From assembly GCF_002797325.1 (NCBI RefSeq), contig NZ_KZ454938.1, positions 2,306,267 through 2,370,266 of the forward strand: a stretch of DNA of 64,000 nucleotides, in the 5' to 3' direction. The stretch is from Bacillus sp. FJAT-45037 (GTDB lineage Bacteria > Bacillota > Bacilli > Bacillales > Bacillaceae_D). The position numbers and the translations under genes were made by a program. The notes beneath the pieces are model-generated. The model ran no database searches and was not told where the DNA came from. It worked only from the letters and a program-made list of their open reading frames with translations. Below, one piece after another: positions 28,396 to 36,152 of the stretch (position 1 is the first letter of the stretch; each line of letters starts with the position of its first letter).

Positions 28396-28495
28396 GTTCA
28401 ACCGACTCCTCTATGTGTTTTATTGTTTTATAGACGTTTGAAGCGAAGGCAATTCTAAGTCTTCACGCGCCATTCCCCCTCTCGTGGAGATAAAC

Positions 28496-29039
28496 TTAAC
28501 TTACTAGTTTATCCGACTGTCCTTCATTTCTCTTCTTTTCCCCTCCAATCATGTCTATCAGTTGGAATATTCCGATAACAACGGCCGAAAGGATAGGCAA
28601 TGCGATAAGTACAAAGAAACCAACTGGTCCTGTAAGAAATTGAGCATAATATCCTGCATTAGGAATAATATGTATCTTAACTCCCAATATCGCATCTCTA
28701 GGTTTATCGATGTTATCTCCTTGTGCTCGGTACACCATTTGCCCACTTACATCATTTCGCTCAATGGCTCGATGTGTGACTAAAATACCGTCGAGATGTG
28801 TATACGTGATGACATCTCCAACCAACGGATCAATGTTTTCACTGATGCAGCCGACATCCCCCTCATCGGATGTCGGCTGCATACTATTTGAAAGAACGGT
28901 TAATGATTTTGTAGCAAAAAAAACTTGGGGCTTGTACTACATCTCCCTCTGCGCTAATCACCGAATAGGTGACGGCACCCGCAGCAATAGCCATAATAGC
29001 AAGCGTTTAAGTGGATATATATTGAATCCATTTACCCAA
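28496..29039 (-). pseudogene. sipW: sipW-type signal peptidase, broken by a stop and a frameshift
   Basis: A TTG start with a good GGAGG opens KWIQYIST, but codon 11 is TAA (29007-29009). The frame then continues with LAIMAIAAGAVTYSVISAEG and VVQAPSFF. An 8-T tract (28916-28923) shifts the frame before SLTVLSNSMQPT, the catalytic-serine box. The remainder (GDVITYTHLDG, the THR catalytic-histidine box, a C-terminal membrane helix) is open to 28496. The segment after MQPT reads SDEGDVGCIS, unlike relatives, and coincides with one arm of a 15-bp perfect inverted repeat. SipW processes TasA-type precursors. An ATG at 28882 would give only the C-terminal 128 residues without the membrane anchor or serine box. 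Confidence 0.85.
28845..28882. repeat. 15-bp perfect inverted repeat inside the sipW pseudogene
   Basis: ATGCAGCCGACATCC (28845-28859) and GGATGTCGGCTGCAT (28868-28882) are exact complements around an 8-base loop. They lie within the codons just after the catalytic serine. No T-tract follows on either strand. Confidence 0.95.
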
Positions 29040-29089
29040 GCGCTCTCCTCCTTTCGTCAAAATCTCTATAGCGAATTTCCTATAACTTC

Positions 29090-29118
29090 ATTGTACGTTA
29101 AATGTACGTGATTATCAA
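29090..29118 (-). promoter_or_regulatory. Sigma-A promoter of the sipW-tasA unit
   Basis: Minus strand TTGATA, 17 bp, TACAAT. The spacer and -10 carry a direct repeat, ACGTACA-TTTA-ACGTACA, a possible regulator site. The promoter is intact although sipW is not. Confidence 0.7.
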
Positions 29119-29175
29119 TATTTATTTAAAAAATGTTTTTCAATTTTATTCCAAAAATTTTCGCGCTGATTGTCG

Positions 29176-29467
29176 AAAGTGTAAAACATTGATGAGTTTT
29201 ATCTGTTGCTGAATAAAATTCAGTGCAGAACCATTATTCTCGCCGTGCTTAATGGCTTAAAGGATAATTCGTACCCAGTCTTCATCTAAGTTAATCTCTT
29301 TATCTTCTCCATAAATTAAATGTACATTAGGAATTTTCAATTGATTTTAAAACTGCATCATTATTTGAATCGAAGGATTCTTTTCTGAGTTCGATTAAAG
29401 ATATTGACTCTAATTTACGATACAAAGAGATTCTTTCACCGAAATTACTCGTTGTCCTGCTTTTCAT
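29176..29467 (-). pseudogene. SinR-like regulator remnant
   Basis: From an ATG at 29465-29467 the minus strand encodes NFGERISLYRKLESISLIE, which matches the first helices of the SinR Xre-type HTH. The frame then degenerates. A second frame gives NVHLIYGEDKEINLDEDWV, RIIL, a TAA, then AIKHGENNGSALNFIQQQ, which resembles the C-terminal dimerisation domain shared by SinR and SinI. The middle of the HTH is deleted. In Bacillus SinR represses the sipW-tasA operon, so this is the local regulator of the neighbouring module, now dead. Confidence 0.65.
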
Positions 29468-29645
29468 GTTCCTCCACCTTCGTTTCACTAACATGCAGTG
29501 GAGTAAGTTCTTTTACCTTTGAATTCACAATGTGTGGTGCCTCTTTCACTTTAGTCTCAACCTCTTCTAATTCCAGTTCATCTGCACCTACTTTTTCTAC
29601 TTCAATCTCCTCATGTATTTCTATATGGATACCTTGACTAGGCAT
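29445..29645 (-). other. Short acidic open frame of doubtful coding status
   Basis: A 66-codon frame rich in Glu, Val and Lys (MPSQGIHIEIHEEIEVEKVG start). It has no ribosome-binding site and is preceded immediately by a TAG. It overlaps the SinR-like start. It may be the tail of a lost gene of the same module, and I do not recognise it. Confidence 0.2.
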
Positions 29646-29663
29646 CTATATAGAGAATGAATA

Positions 29664-29694
29664 AACAAAAAAAGAGGGGGAAGATCCCGCCTCT
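29664..29694 (-). terminator. Terminator of nrnA
   Basis: GAGG...GGGA with TCCC...CCTC (one bulged base), followed by seven T on the minus strand. Confidence 0.75.
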
Positions 29695-29772
29695 CTGTTA
29701 ATTAACATAAGCATTTTGTAGTGAAAACTGTTTGTACATTAAAAGTCGTTTTAGTCAGTTATTCTTATCTAC

Positions 29773-30714
29773 TTATTTCTTGCTTGCTTGAAGTAATTTC
29801 TCAATTACTGTACTCGCTTCTTCCCAACTATACACCGTCGCCCCAGAAGCCATTGGATGACCTCCACCATCATGTTCTGCTGCAATCGTATTAATGACAG
29901 GCCCTCTTGAACGAAGCCTGACACGAATTTTTTCCTCGTCCTCGACAAAGAATACCCACGTCTTCAATCCGTCTACATCCGAAAAACAATTCACGAGTTT
30001 CGAGGACTCACTCGATGTCACGTCAAAACGAATGAGATCTTCCTTTGTCAGCTTCATCACACCGACGACTCCTTCTATCACTTCAAAATGTTGTAATACA
30101 TGCCCTTCAAGTCTCGTCATTTTCAACTCGCGCTTATGTAATTGACTGTAAAAATTATTTTGATCAAATCCAACCTCGAGTAAGACACTCGTTCGCTGCA
30201 TCGTTTTAGCGGTTGTGTTATTGTAGCGAAAACGACCTGTATCGCCAACAATTCCTGCATAAAGAAGGGTGGCACTCTCTTGATCTAAGACGAGTTGATG
30301 ACGCTCAGACTGTTGGTACAATTCAACGATCATCTCACTCGTTGAACTAGCTGTCGTATCCACCCAAACCATATCACCGTATGGCTCTTCATTCGGATGA
30401 TGGTCAACCTTGATTAATTTACTTCCTAGGTTGTATCGTTTGTCACTAATTCGATCTGTATTTGCTGTATCACACACAATTACTAGGGCGTCTTGATATG
30501 TTTCATCCTCCACAACATCCATCTTTCCCAAAAATTGAAGAGACGGCTCTTCTTCTCCCACTGCATAAACCGATTTCTCAGGAAAAGTGCCAACTAGCAA
30601 TCGTTTCAAACCTAATTGAGATCCTAATGCATCAGGGTCTGGCCTTTCATGTCGGTGAATAATGATCGTTTTAGCTTGTTCAATTTCGTCTAAAATCGAA
30701 TAAATCATTGTCAT
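29773..30714 (-). CDS. nrnA: NrnA: nanoRNase and pAp phosphatase (DHH/DHHA1)
   Basis: Degrades 2-5 nt RNAs and dephosphorylates 3'-phosphoadenosine 5'-phosphate. The DHH domain carries the metal motifs HRHERPDPDALGSQ (about residues 19-32), VCDTANTDR (about 84) and the DHH in KVDHHPNE. The DHHA1 domain ends with GGGHPMASGA. 313 residues, normal for the family. The ATG follows AAGAAGG. Transcribed divergently from ytpI, as in B. subtilis. Confidence 0.95.
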   Translation of the reverse strand: MTMIYSILDEIEQAKTIIIHRHERPDPDALGSQLGLKRLLVGTFPEKSVYAVGEEEPSLQFLGKMDVVEDETYQDALVIVCDTANTDRISDKRYNLGSKLIKVDHHPNEEPYGDMVWVDTTASSTSEMIVELYQQSERHQLVLDQESATLLYAGIVGDTGRFRYNNTTAKTMQRTSVLLEVGFDQNNFYSQLHKRELKMTRLEGHVLQHFEVIEGVVGVMKLTKEDLIRFDVTSSESSKLVNCFSDVDGLKTWVFFVEDEEKIRVRLRSRGPVINTIAAEHDGGGHPMASGATVYSWEEASTVIEKLLQASKK

Positions 30715-30752
30715 AGCTTCGGCCTTCTTTCTAAAATGTCATCATAGTTTCA

Positions 30753-30780
30753 TGATTCGTTCACTAGCATTTACGAATCA
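30753..30780. promoter_or_regulatory. Inverted repeat between nrnA and ytpI
   Basis: TGATTCGT, 12 bases, ACGAATCA in the divergent intergenic region. It is a possible operator with no known binder. A TACAAT hexamer (30790-30795) downstream may be the ytpI -10. Confidence 0.35.
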
Positions 30781-30824
30781 CACACGCTACAATAATGATA
30801 GCATATGAAGGAGGAACTTGTATT

Positions 30825-31112
30825 ATGGACAAAATCATGACCATTATTATTGTCTTTTCAGGCGTCTTTTTTATTTATAATAAAATTAAAACATGGCGTA
30901 CACCAGAATCACTTTTAAAACGAATCTATCAAACAAAAGCGAATATCTCAATCGGCTTCTTCCTTGTGGCTGTCAGTATTAATTTACTTTACTCCCCTCG
31001 TAGTACCGTTGATGTCGTCGTTGGGATTGCGTTTCTTATCTTAGGAGCGGTGAATGTCGTTTTAGGGTATAAAGCATACCGTCATTATATCCCTCAATTC
31101 AAAAACCAATAA
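30825..31112 (+). CDS. ytpI: YtpI family membrane protein
   Basis: A 95-residue integral membrane protein with three hydrophobic stretches: about 3-19 (IMTIIIVFSGVFFIYNK), 37-55 and 60-82. The C-terminal tail is basic. GGAGG lies about 8 bases before the ATG at 30825, which is preferred over an earlier in-frame ATG. The position between nrnA and ytoI is conserved in Bacillus. Function unknown. It ends in a strong bidirectional terminator shared with ytoI. Confidence 0.85.
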   Translation: MDKIMTIIIVFSGVFFIYNKIKTWRTPESLLKRIYQTKANISIGFFLVAVSINLLYSPRSTVDVVVGIAFLILGAVNVVLGYKAYRHYIPQFKNQ

Positions 31113-31118
31113 GCGCTA

Positions 31119-31156
31119 TAAAAAGGGTCTCGGCATTTTTGCCGAGACCCTTTTCT
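31119..31156. terminator. Bidirectional terminator between ytpI and ytoI
   Basis: A 14-bp perfect stem (AAAAGGGTCTCGGC with GCCGAGACCCTTTT) and a 6-base loop between convergent genes. Confidence 0.93.
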
Positions 31157-32464
31157 TTATTCAATCAGTTGAGCCATCATAAGTGCTTTCCCTACAATTT
31201 TGCCGTCTTGGAAGATCTCTACATCAATCTTTCCATGTTTTCTCCCAATCTCAAGGATTCGAGGCTGGATCACCAACCGGCTTTCAATTTGTACAGGCTT
31301 AATAAAATAGAGGGTGATATTTTCTACAACTAGATCACCTTTTTTATATTTTCGCATAATACGACTTCCTGCTTCTGTAACAAGTGTCGTCAAGACGCCG
31401 TAGGATATCGTTCCAAGTTGATTCGTCATTTGTGGCGTCACTTCACACTCATACGAATAACCTTCTTCCATAGCGTGTTCTTCAATTCGACTCGTCACCG
31501 TATCTTCAATCGTTTCACCTACATGTGGCTGCTTTTGAATCATCTGTAGTGCCTTTAATACATCTTGACGACTAATGACACCAATTAAACGGCGCTGGCT
31601 ATCGATAACTGGCAACAACTCAATACCTTCCCACACCATCACATGCGCGACCGATGCCACCGATGTTCTTTCATTCACAGTAATGGGGTTTTTCGTCATC
31701 ACTTTATAAATCGGTGTCTGCTTCGTTGCGCCAAGGACATCCTTCGCCGCCACCATTCCCTGAATACGCATTTGCTCATCAATGACAGGGTAGCGACTAT
31801 GTCCTGTCTTTGTATTTAAGTCATGCCACTTTTCCACCGCATTAGCTATTGTCATATAATACGTGTCTTGAAGCGGGATGAGGATATCATCAACTAAAAT
31901 AATTTCCTTTTTAATCAACTGATCATAAATCGCTCGGTTAATCATCGCAGCAACTGTAAACGTATCATAGCTTGTTGAGATCACTGGAAGCTCCAGCTGA
32001 TCAGCAAGCTCGATCACTTCATCACTTGTATCAAACCCACCAGTGATCAAAACAGCGGCTCCTGCTTCTAAAGCTAGTTTATGACCTTGATAACGATTAC
32101 CTACAATAAGTAAGTTACCAGCCTCTACATACCGCATCATCGCATCGAGCTTCATCGCACCGATAACAAAACGGTTTAGCGTCTTATGCAACCCGTCTCT
32201 TCCGCCAAGAACTTGTCCATCGACGATGTTAACGATTTCTGCATACGTTAATTTTTCAATGTTTTCTTTTTTCTTCTTCTCGATCCGAATAGTTCCAACA
32301 CGCTCAATCGTACTAACTAAGCTTTGATTTTCAGCTTCCTTAATGGCACGATATGCCGTTCCTTCACTCACATGTAGCGCTTTTGCAATTTGGCGTACAG
32401 AGATTTTCCCGCCTACTTCTAAGTTCGTTATGTATTCTAAAATTTGCTCATGCTTTGTAGCCAT
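31157..32464 (-). CDS. ytoI: YtoI: HTH-DRTGG-CBS-hotdog regulatory protein
   Basis: A 435-residue cytosolic multi-domain protein. Order: winged helix-turn-helix (about 1-65, RQIAKALHVSEGTAYRAIKEA), DRTGG domain (about 75-180), two CBS repeats (about 185-310) and a thioesterase-like hotdog domain (about 320-430, IVGKALMMAQLIE end). CBS pairs usually sense adenine nucleotides, so it is probably a ligand-responsive regulator, but no target is known. The ATG at 32462-32464 is preceded by GGAGG; an upstream GTG lies inside the ribosome-binding site. Confidence 0.88.
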   Translation of the reverse strand: MATKHEQILEYITNLEVGGKISVRQIAKALHVSEGTAYRAIKEAENQSLVSTIERVGTIRIEKKKKENIEKLTYAEIVNIVDGQVLGGRDGLHKTLNRFVIGAMKLDAMMRYVEAGNLLIVGNRYQGHKLALEAGAAVLITGGFDTSDEVIELADQLELPVISTSYDTFTVAAMINRAIYDQLIKKEIILVDDILIPLQDTYYMTIANAVEKWHDLNTKTGHSRYPVIDEQMRIQGMVAAKDVLGATKQTPIYKVMTKNPITVNERTSVASVAHVMVWEGIELLPVIDSQRRLIGVISRQDVLKALQMIQKQPHVGETIEDTVTSRIEEHAMEEGYSYECEVTPQMTNQLGTISYGVLTTLVTEAGSRIMRKYKKGDLVVENITLYFIKPVQIESRLVIQPRILEIGRKHGKIDVEIFQDGKIVGKALMMAQLIE

Positions 32465-32570
32465 GATAGCCTCCACACATTCATTCTATCAGCTGTACCT
32501 AAAGTATTCTGGCAAACTGTACTAGCACCATTATAAAGCTGATGGAATACAGTATCAAGGCTATCTTGGA

Positions 32571-32810
32571 TTATCCTCGTAGTTTCGCACGTTGTGGCTT
32601 TGATACAGATGCAACTTTAACCATTCGTACAGGTTTCTTTTTCAGCGAAACAAGGCCATATAAATTACCTCCAATGACGAGAAAACAAAAAACAAACCAA
32701 CTCCAGGCAAAAGCCCCTGCTAGCCCACTCGCTTGAAAAGGCAAATGCGAAAGACTATAAACCATCAACGTACTGGCAATTAGTAAACTTAAAAACAAAC
32801 GCTGTTTCAT
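32571..32810 (-). CDS. Small two-helix membrane protein, unknown
   Basis: A 79-residue protein with two hydrophobic segments (about 5-22 and 34-53, SWFVFCFLVIGGNLYGL) and a basic C-terminal tail, which should face the cytoplasm. A GGGGGAA site precedes the ATG at 32808-32810. I do not recognise the family. Neighbours are ytoI downstream and ytkL upstream, in the same orientation. Confidence 0.65.
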   Translation of the reverse strand: MKQRLFLSLLIASTLMVYSLSHLPFQASGLAGAFAWSWFVFCFLVIGGNLYGLVSLKKKPVRMVKVASVSKPQRAKLRG

Positions 32811-32862
32811 TTCTGTTTCCCCCATTTATCACAAGTGTCTACTAGTACTATATGAACGATAG

Positions 32863-32901
32863 TAAAAAAAAGACCAAGCAAGGGACGCACCTCACTTGAT
32901 C
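32863..32901 (-). terminator. Terminator of ytkL
   Basis: A 12-bp stem with G-U pairs (GATCAAGTGAGG with CCCTTGCTTGGTC) and eight T on the minus strand. Confidence 0.82.
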
Positions 32902-32915
32902 AATTAATTTTTTAT

Positions 32916-33599
32916 TTAAATATCCAATGTCTCTCCGACTTCCAAGACTTTCCCTTTTTTTCCTGACAGATTATCAGCAAATTCATGTGGATCTTGCTCA
33001 ATCACTGGAAATGTATTGAAGTGAATGGGAACGACTTGCTTCGCTTGTAGCCATCCCGCAGCAATACTTGCATCTTCTGGACCCATGGTGAAATTATCTC
33101 CAATTGGAATAAATGCAACATCAATCAGATTGCGTTCACCAATCAGTTTCATATCGGAAAATAGTGCGGTATCTCCGGCATGATAGATTGTTTTCTGTTC
33201 AGCTGTAAATAGGATTCCAGCTGGCATACCTGTATAAATAATATTCTGATTCTCTTCATCTGTATAAGCTGATCCGTGAAATGCTTGAGTTAATTTCACT
33301 GTTCCAAATTCGAATGTATGCGCACCACCGATATGCATTGGGTGTACATTCACTCCTTGCCAACCAAGGTATGTAGCGAGTTCAAATGGCGCAATGACTA
33401 AAGCGTTGTTACGTTTAGCGAGTTCGACCGTGTCGCCTACATGATCATTATGTCCATGGGTTAAGAGAATGATATCTACTTCCAGCTCACTCGCCGACAG
33501 ATCGGTTAAGTCGTTCCCGGTAATGAATGGGTCAAAGATGACTCTAGTTCCTTTTGTTTCTATTAATACAACTGAGTGTCCATGATAACTTATTTTCAT
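32916..33599 (-). CDS. ytkL: UPF0173 metal-dependent hydrolase YtkL
   Basis: A metallo-beta-lactamase-fold hydrolase of unknown substrate. The metal motif [11 protein letters not shown] (about residues 50-60), a downstream [11 protein letters not shown] and the C-terminal PIHFNTFP histidine are all present. The ATG at 33597-33599 is 8 bases after AGGGAG and gives 227 residues, the usual length; an upstream GTG would add three residues. Its local gene order is conserved. Confidence 0.92.
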   Translation of the reverse strand: MKISYHGHSVVLIETKGTRVIFDPFITGNDLTDLSASELEVDIILLTHGHNDHVGDTVELAKRNNALVIAPFELATYLGWQGVNVHPMHIGGAHTFEFGTVKLTQAFHGSAYTDEENQNIIYTGMPAGILFTAEQKTIYHAGDTALFSDMKLIGERNLIDVAFIPIGDNFTMGPEDASIAAGWLQAKQVVPIHFNTFPVIEQDPHEFADNLSGKKGKVLEVGETLDI

Positions 33600-33662
33600 T
33601 CTTTTCACTCCCTTAGAATCTATCTACCTCATGAATTATACAATGACAACATCAAATCCTGC

Positions 33663-34517
33663 TTAATTATTTGTTTCTCTGTTCACATCAAAGAACGTCT
33701 GTTTTTTCACTCCAGCCGTTTCAGTCACATAAGAAGCTTCAATTACCGCCCCGCGATCAACCGACATCACGACCTCTTTTAACTTTGGGTACATAAACCG
33801 ATTCGTAATACAATAAATAAGCATTCGTTCATCTCCTGTATACCCACCTTGCCCATATAAAAAAGTGATTTGAACATCTAATTCTTCAATTAACTTAGCG
33901 CCAACTTCATGAGGAGCGTCTGAGATAATCATCACCGATTTCCCTTGATTTAAACCATCTAATACAAAATCAATCAACTTAGAGACAATATAGAAAACAG
34001 CGACACTAAACATCGCTTGCTCGAGTGAAAAGACAAAAGCAGCTCCTGTCAAAATGATGGCATTGATCGCCAACAAGAATGTACTAATTGGTATATGGAA
34101 CTTTTTTTGTAACCAGATCGCAATCATCTCTGTACCGTCTACAGCTCCACCTGCTTTAACAACAAAACCTACCCCAAGACCGAGCATCAAACCACCATAT
34201 AGCACAATTAACACCTCAGAGGATGTGATGGCTTGCATCGGCGCAAGAAGGGTTAAGGAGATCGTTGTTACCACATTGGCATACAGTGTCCGAATAACAA
34301 AACGTTTCCCCATAAGTCTTCCACAAAAAATAAGAGTAGGAATATTTAGTACGAAATAAATAAGCCATATCGGTAAATCAAATAACGCATGCCCCATAAT
34401 TGCAAGAGCCGTCACGCCTCCATCGACTAAACTATTAGGCGCTAAAATCAATTCTAAACCTGCTCCTACGATAATGGCTCCGACCGTCAAGAGTAAATAA
34501 TCTATCAGTTTCTTCAT
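33663..34517 (-). CDS. YitT family membrane protein (DUF161/DUF2179)
   Basis: A 284-residue protein with five to six transmembrane helices in the first 175 residues. These carry the conserved LAPNSLVDGGVTALAI and KAGGAVDGTEMIA motifs (internal duplication). A cytosolic DUF2179 domain follows (about 195-275, RGAVIEASYV). Bacillus has many paralogues (YitT, YpjC, YvjA and others) of unknown transport role. The ATG is preceded by AAGGAGAAA. Confidence 0.88.
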   Translation of the reverse strand: MKKLIDYLLLTVGAIIVGAGLELILAPNSLVDGGVTALAIMGHALFDLPIWLIYFVLNIPTLIFCGRLMGKRFVIRTLYANVVTTISLTLLAPMQAITSSEVLIVLYGGLMLGLGVGFVVKAGGAVDGTEMIAIWLQKKFHIPISTFLLAINAIILTGAAFVFSLEQAMFSVAVFYIVSKLIDFVLDGLNQGKSVMIISDAPHEVGAKLIEELDVQITFLYGQGGYTGDERMLIYCITNRFMYPKLKEVVMSVDRGAVIEASYVTETAGVKKQTFFDVNRETNN

Positions 34518-34648
34518 CCATTTCTCCTTATCCGCTTATAAATCTATTTTATCATAAAGAGAATATTTTGAAAGAGAAGTAGTTACTGGGGACTACTTTG
34601 CAACAACGATTCACTTGGTCCATTCGTTGCAGAAAATGAAATCGACTT
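34518..34648. other. Intergenic sequence, nothing recognised
   Basis: Upstream region of the YitT gene. It is AT-rich, with no gene or clear regulatory element seen. Confidence 0.4.
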
Positions 34649-34678
34649 AAAAAAAGAGCCCAGAAAAATCTGAGCCCT
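34649..34678 (-). terminator. Orphan terminator after a gene remnant
   Basis: A 9-bp stem (AGGGCTCAG with CTGGGCTCT) and seven T on the minus strand. It lies directly after a short coding remnant (34687-34749). Confidence 0.78.
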
Positions 34679-34686
34679 ATCATCAC

Positions 34687-34749
34687 CTTAGATTTTCTTA
34701 ACAAATTCACTTTTAAGCTTCATCGCTCCAAAGCCATCAATCTTACAAT
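34687..34749 (-). pseudogene. C-terminal scrap of an unidentified gene
   Basis: About 21 codons in frame (YCKIDGFGAMKLKSEFVKKI then TAA) stand directly before a good terminator, without a start or upstream frame. It looks like the end of a gene whose body has been deleted. The family was not identified. Confidence 0.3.
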
Positions 34750-34792
34750 AAAAAATTCATTGATTGACTCAGGTCTATTTTAGGAGGGAACT

Positions 34793-34822
34793 AAAAAAAG
34801 ACTACTGAAGCAATCAGCAGTC
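34793..34822 (-). terminator. Terminator of the 128-aa secreted protein gene
   Basis: A 9-bp stem (GACTGCTGA with TCAGTAGTC) and seven T on the minus strand. Confidence 0.82.
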
Positions 34823-34833
34823 CATTCAATCTA

Positions 34834-35220
34834 CTACGATTGGTTCCATACCCAAGTTATTAGCCGGTCCTCTTCATTCATGTATCGGATATCAATTTTT
34901 TCTACTTTTGGATAGATGCGTTTTACTTTTTGAACGATCTCATCAATGTTTGACTCTTCCTCTAGCTCAATCGTTGTGATGAATTCACTCACTTTAACCT
35001 TAGCTTCCTCACCTCTTATGACACGATTCCCATATTCAAACTCGTACGTACTAGGATTATCATATTCGTACTCGTAAGTGACTCCCCCTTCGATAATGGT
35101 TACGCGCAATGAATGGGCCGTCATAGTATGAGCTGCACTTATCGGTGTAGCCATCACCATCCATATAAGTATAAAAAGTAAACTATAAATGAACGCTTGT
35201 TTTCTTTTCAACACCATCAC
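34834..35220 (-). CDS. Secreted or membrane-anchored hypothetical protein
   Basis: A 128-residue protein with a clear signal peptide (basic MVLKRKQAF, hydrophobic core about 10-26, likely cleavage after ATPISAA). The acidic mature part has a Tyr/Glu-rich beta stretch (YEYEYDNPSTYEFEYG, about 49-64) and a C-terminal segment with KVKRIYPKVEKIDIRY. No family is recognised. GGTGATGG precedes two possible ATGs one codon apart. It has its own terminator and lies beside the SDR gene. Confidence 0.7.
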   Translation of the reverse strand: MMVLKRKQAFIYSLLFILIWMVMATPISAAHTMTAHSLRVTIIEGGVTYEYEYDNPSTYEFEYGNRVIRGEEAKVKVSEFITTIELEEESNIDEIVQKVKRIYPKVEKIDIRYMNEEDRLITWVWNQS

Positions 35221-35269
35221 CTCTTTTACTTACTATGTGAAGGAAGGTGGAAAATTATACAAAAAAACT

Positions 35270-36028
35270 CTAGCGGTAGCGGTGGATCACATCTACCCCT
35301 CCAGTCACCTCAACAACAGTCCCTGTCACCATATCTGCATCCTCTTCACATAAAAACAATACCGTTCGAGCAATATCTTCCCCTGTGCCAGAACGACCGA
35401 TTGGTGTCTCAGAATCCGGATGCTCTCTCGCTTGTTGAATCGTTGCTTCCTTCATCTCTCCTAATATATTACCAGGACAAACCATATTTGCCGTAATCCC
35501 GTATTCGGCCTCTTCAATTGAGATCGTCTTCATAAGTGAGACAAGTCCTACTTTTGCAGCACCATAAGCCGAGCGGTAAATCCAACCTGGTGCACTATTA
35601 GCCCCTTGGAAGCCGTACATCACAATGCGACCATATTGTTGCTCACGCATAATTGGGACAACCTTTTTTAGTAAATGATAGACCGCACTCAAGTTTCCCT
35701 CAATCATTTCGTACCATTCCGCTTCTTCGTAATCAACGAGCTTTTTACGCTCAAAGACATAGGGCCCAGCGTTATTAATGAGTAGATCGATTTTGCCAAA
35801 ACGATCGGTTGTTTCTATTACAACACGTTCAATATCTTCCTTCTTAGTGACATCTGCTTGGATAAATTGCAGACGCTCATGTGCCTCTTGCCAACGCTGT
35901 TTGATCTTTTCGACCGCTTTAAGGTCGCTTCTATATGTAACAGTAACGGAATAGCCTTCTTTCAACAATGCTTCTGTGACCTGAACACCTAATCCTTTAG
36001 AACCAGCCGTAATTAATGCATGTCTCAT
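35270..36028 (-). CDS. ytkK: Short-chain dehydrogenase/reductase (YtkK-like)
   Basis: A classical SDR of 252 residues. The cofactor loop ITAGSKGLG is near residue 6, NNAG near 86, and the catalytic Tyr/Lys pair is in YGAAK (about 153-157). The basic residue YRSD after the second strand suggests NADP. The protein resembles 3-oxoacyl-ACP reductases. The substrate is unknown. The ATG at 36026-36028 is preferred because GAGGGG precedes it; an upstream TTG is less likely. Confidence 0.85.
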   Translation of the reverse strand: MRHALITAGSKGLGVQVTEALLKEGYSVTVTYRSDLKAVEKIKQRWQEAHERLQFIQADVTKKEDIERVVIETTDRFGKIDLLINNAGPYVFERKKLVDYEEAEWYEMIEGNLSAVYHLLKKVVPIMREQQYGRIVMYGFQGANSAPGWIYRSAYGAAKVGLVSLMKTISIEEAEYGITANMVCPGNILGEMKEATIQQAREHPDSETPIGRSGTGEDIARTVLFLCEEDADMVTGTVVEVTGGVDVIHRYR

Positions 36029-36106
36029 TAAGTATTCCCCTCTCAAATCAAGCTCTTTTCCTTGATCATACTATGTCCTTTCATGAAAGTAAAAAGACTC
36101 GCCTGA

Positions 36107-36150
36107 ACAAAAAAAACACGCGCACTACATTTCATGTAGTGGCGTGTTTT
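36107..36150 (-). terminator. Terminator of the 57-aa gene
   Basis: AACACGCcACTACAT with ATGTAGTGcGCGTGTT around a short loop, followed by eight T on the minus strand. Confidence 0.88.
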
Positions 36151-36152
36151 CA

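Noticed and set aside
28496-28882. Intact 128-aa gene starting at the ATG at 28882
   Set aside because: The ATG is the Met of the SNSMQP box inside sipW. It has no RBS and would lack the anchor helix and the catalytic serine, so a pseudogene fragment is the better call.
28916-28923. sipW frameshift as a pure sequencing error
   Set aside because: An error in the 8-T tract is possible, but the independent TAA at codon 11 and the deviant inverted-repeat segment still leave the gene broken.
29404-29637. Plus-strand Ser/Thr-rich frame (77 codons)
   Set aside because: Antisense of low-complexity acidic sequence; no RBS and no family.
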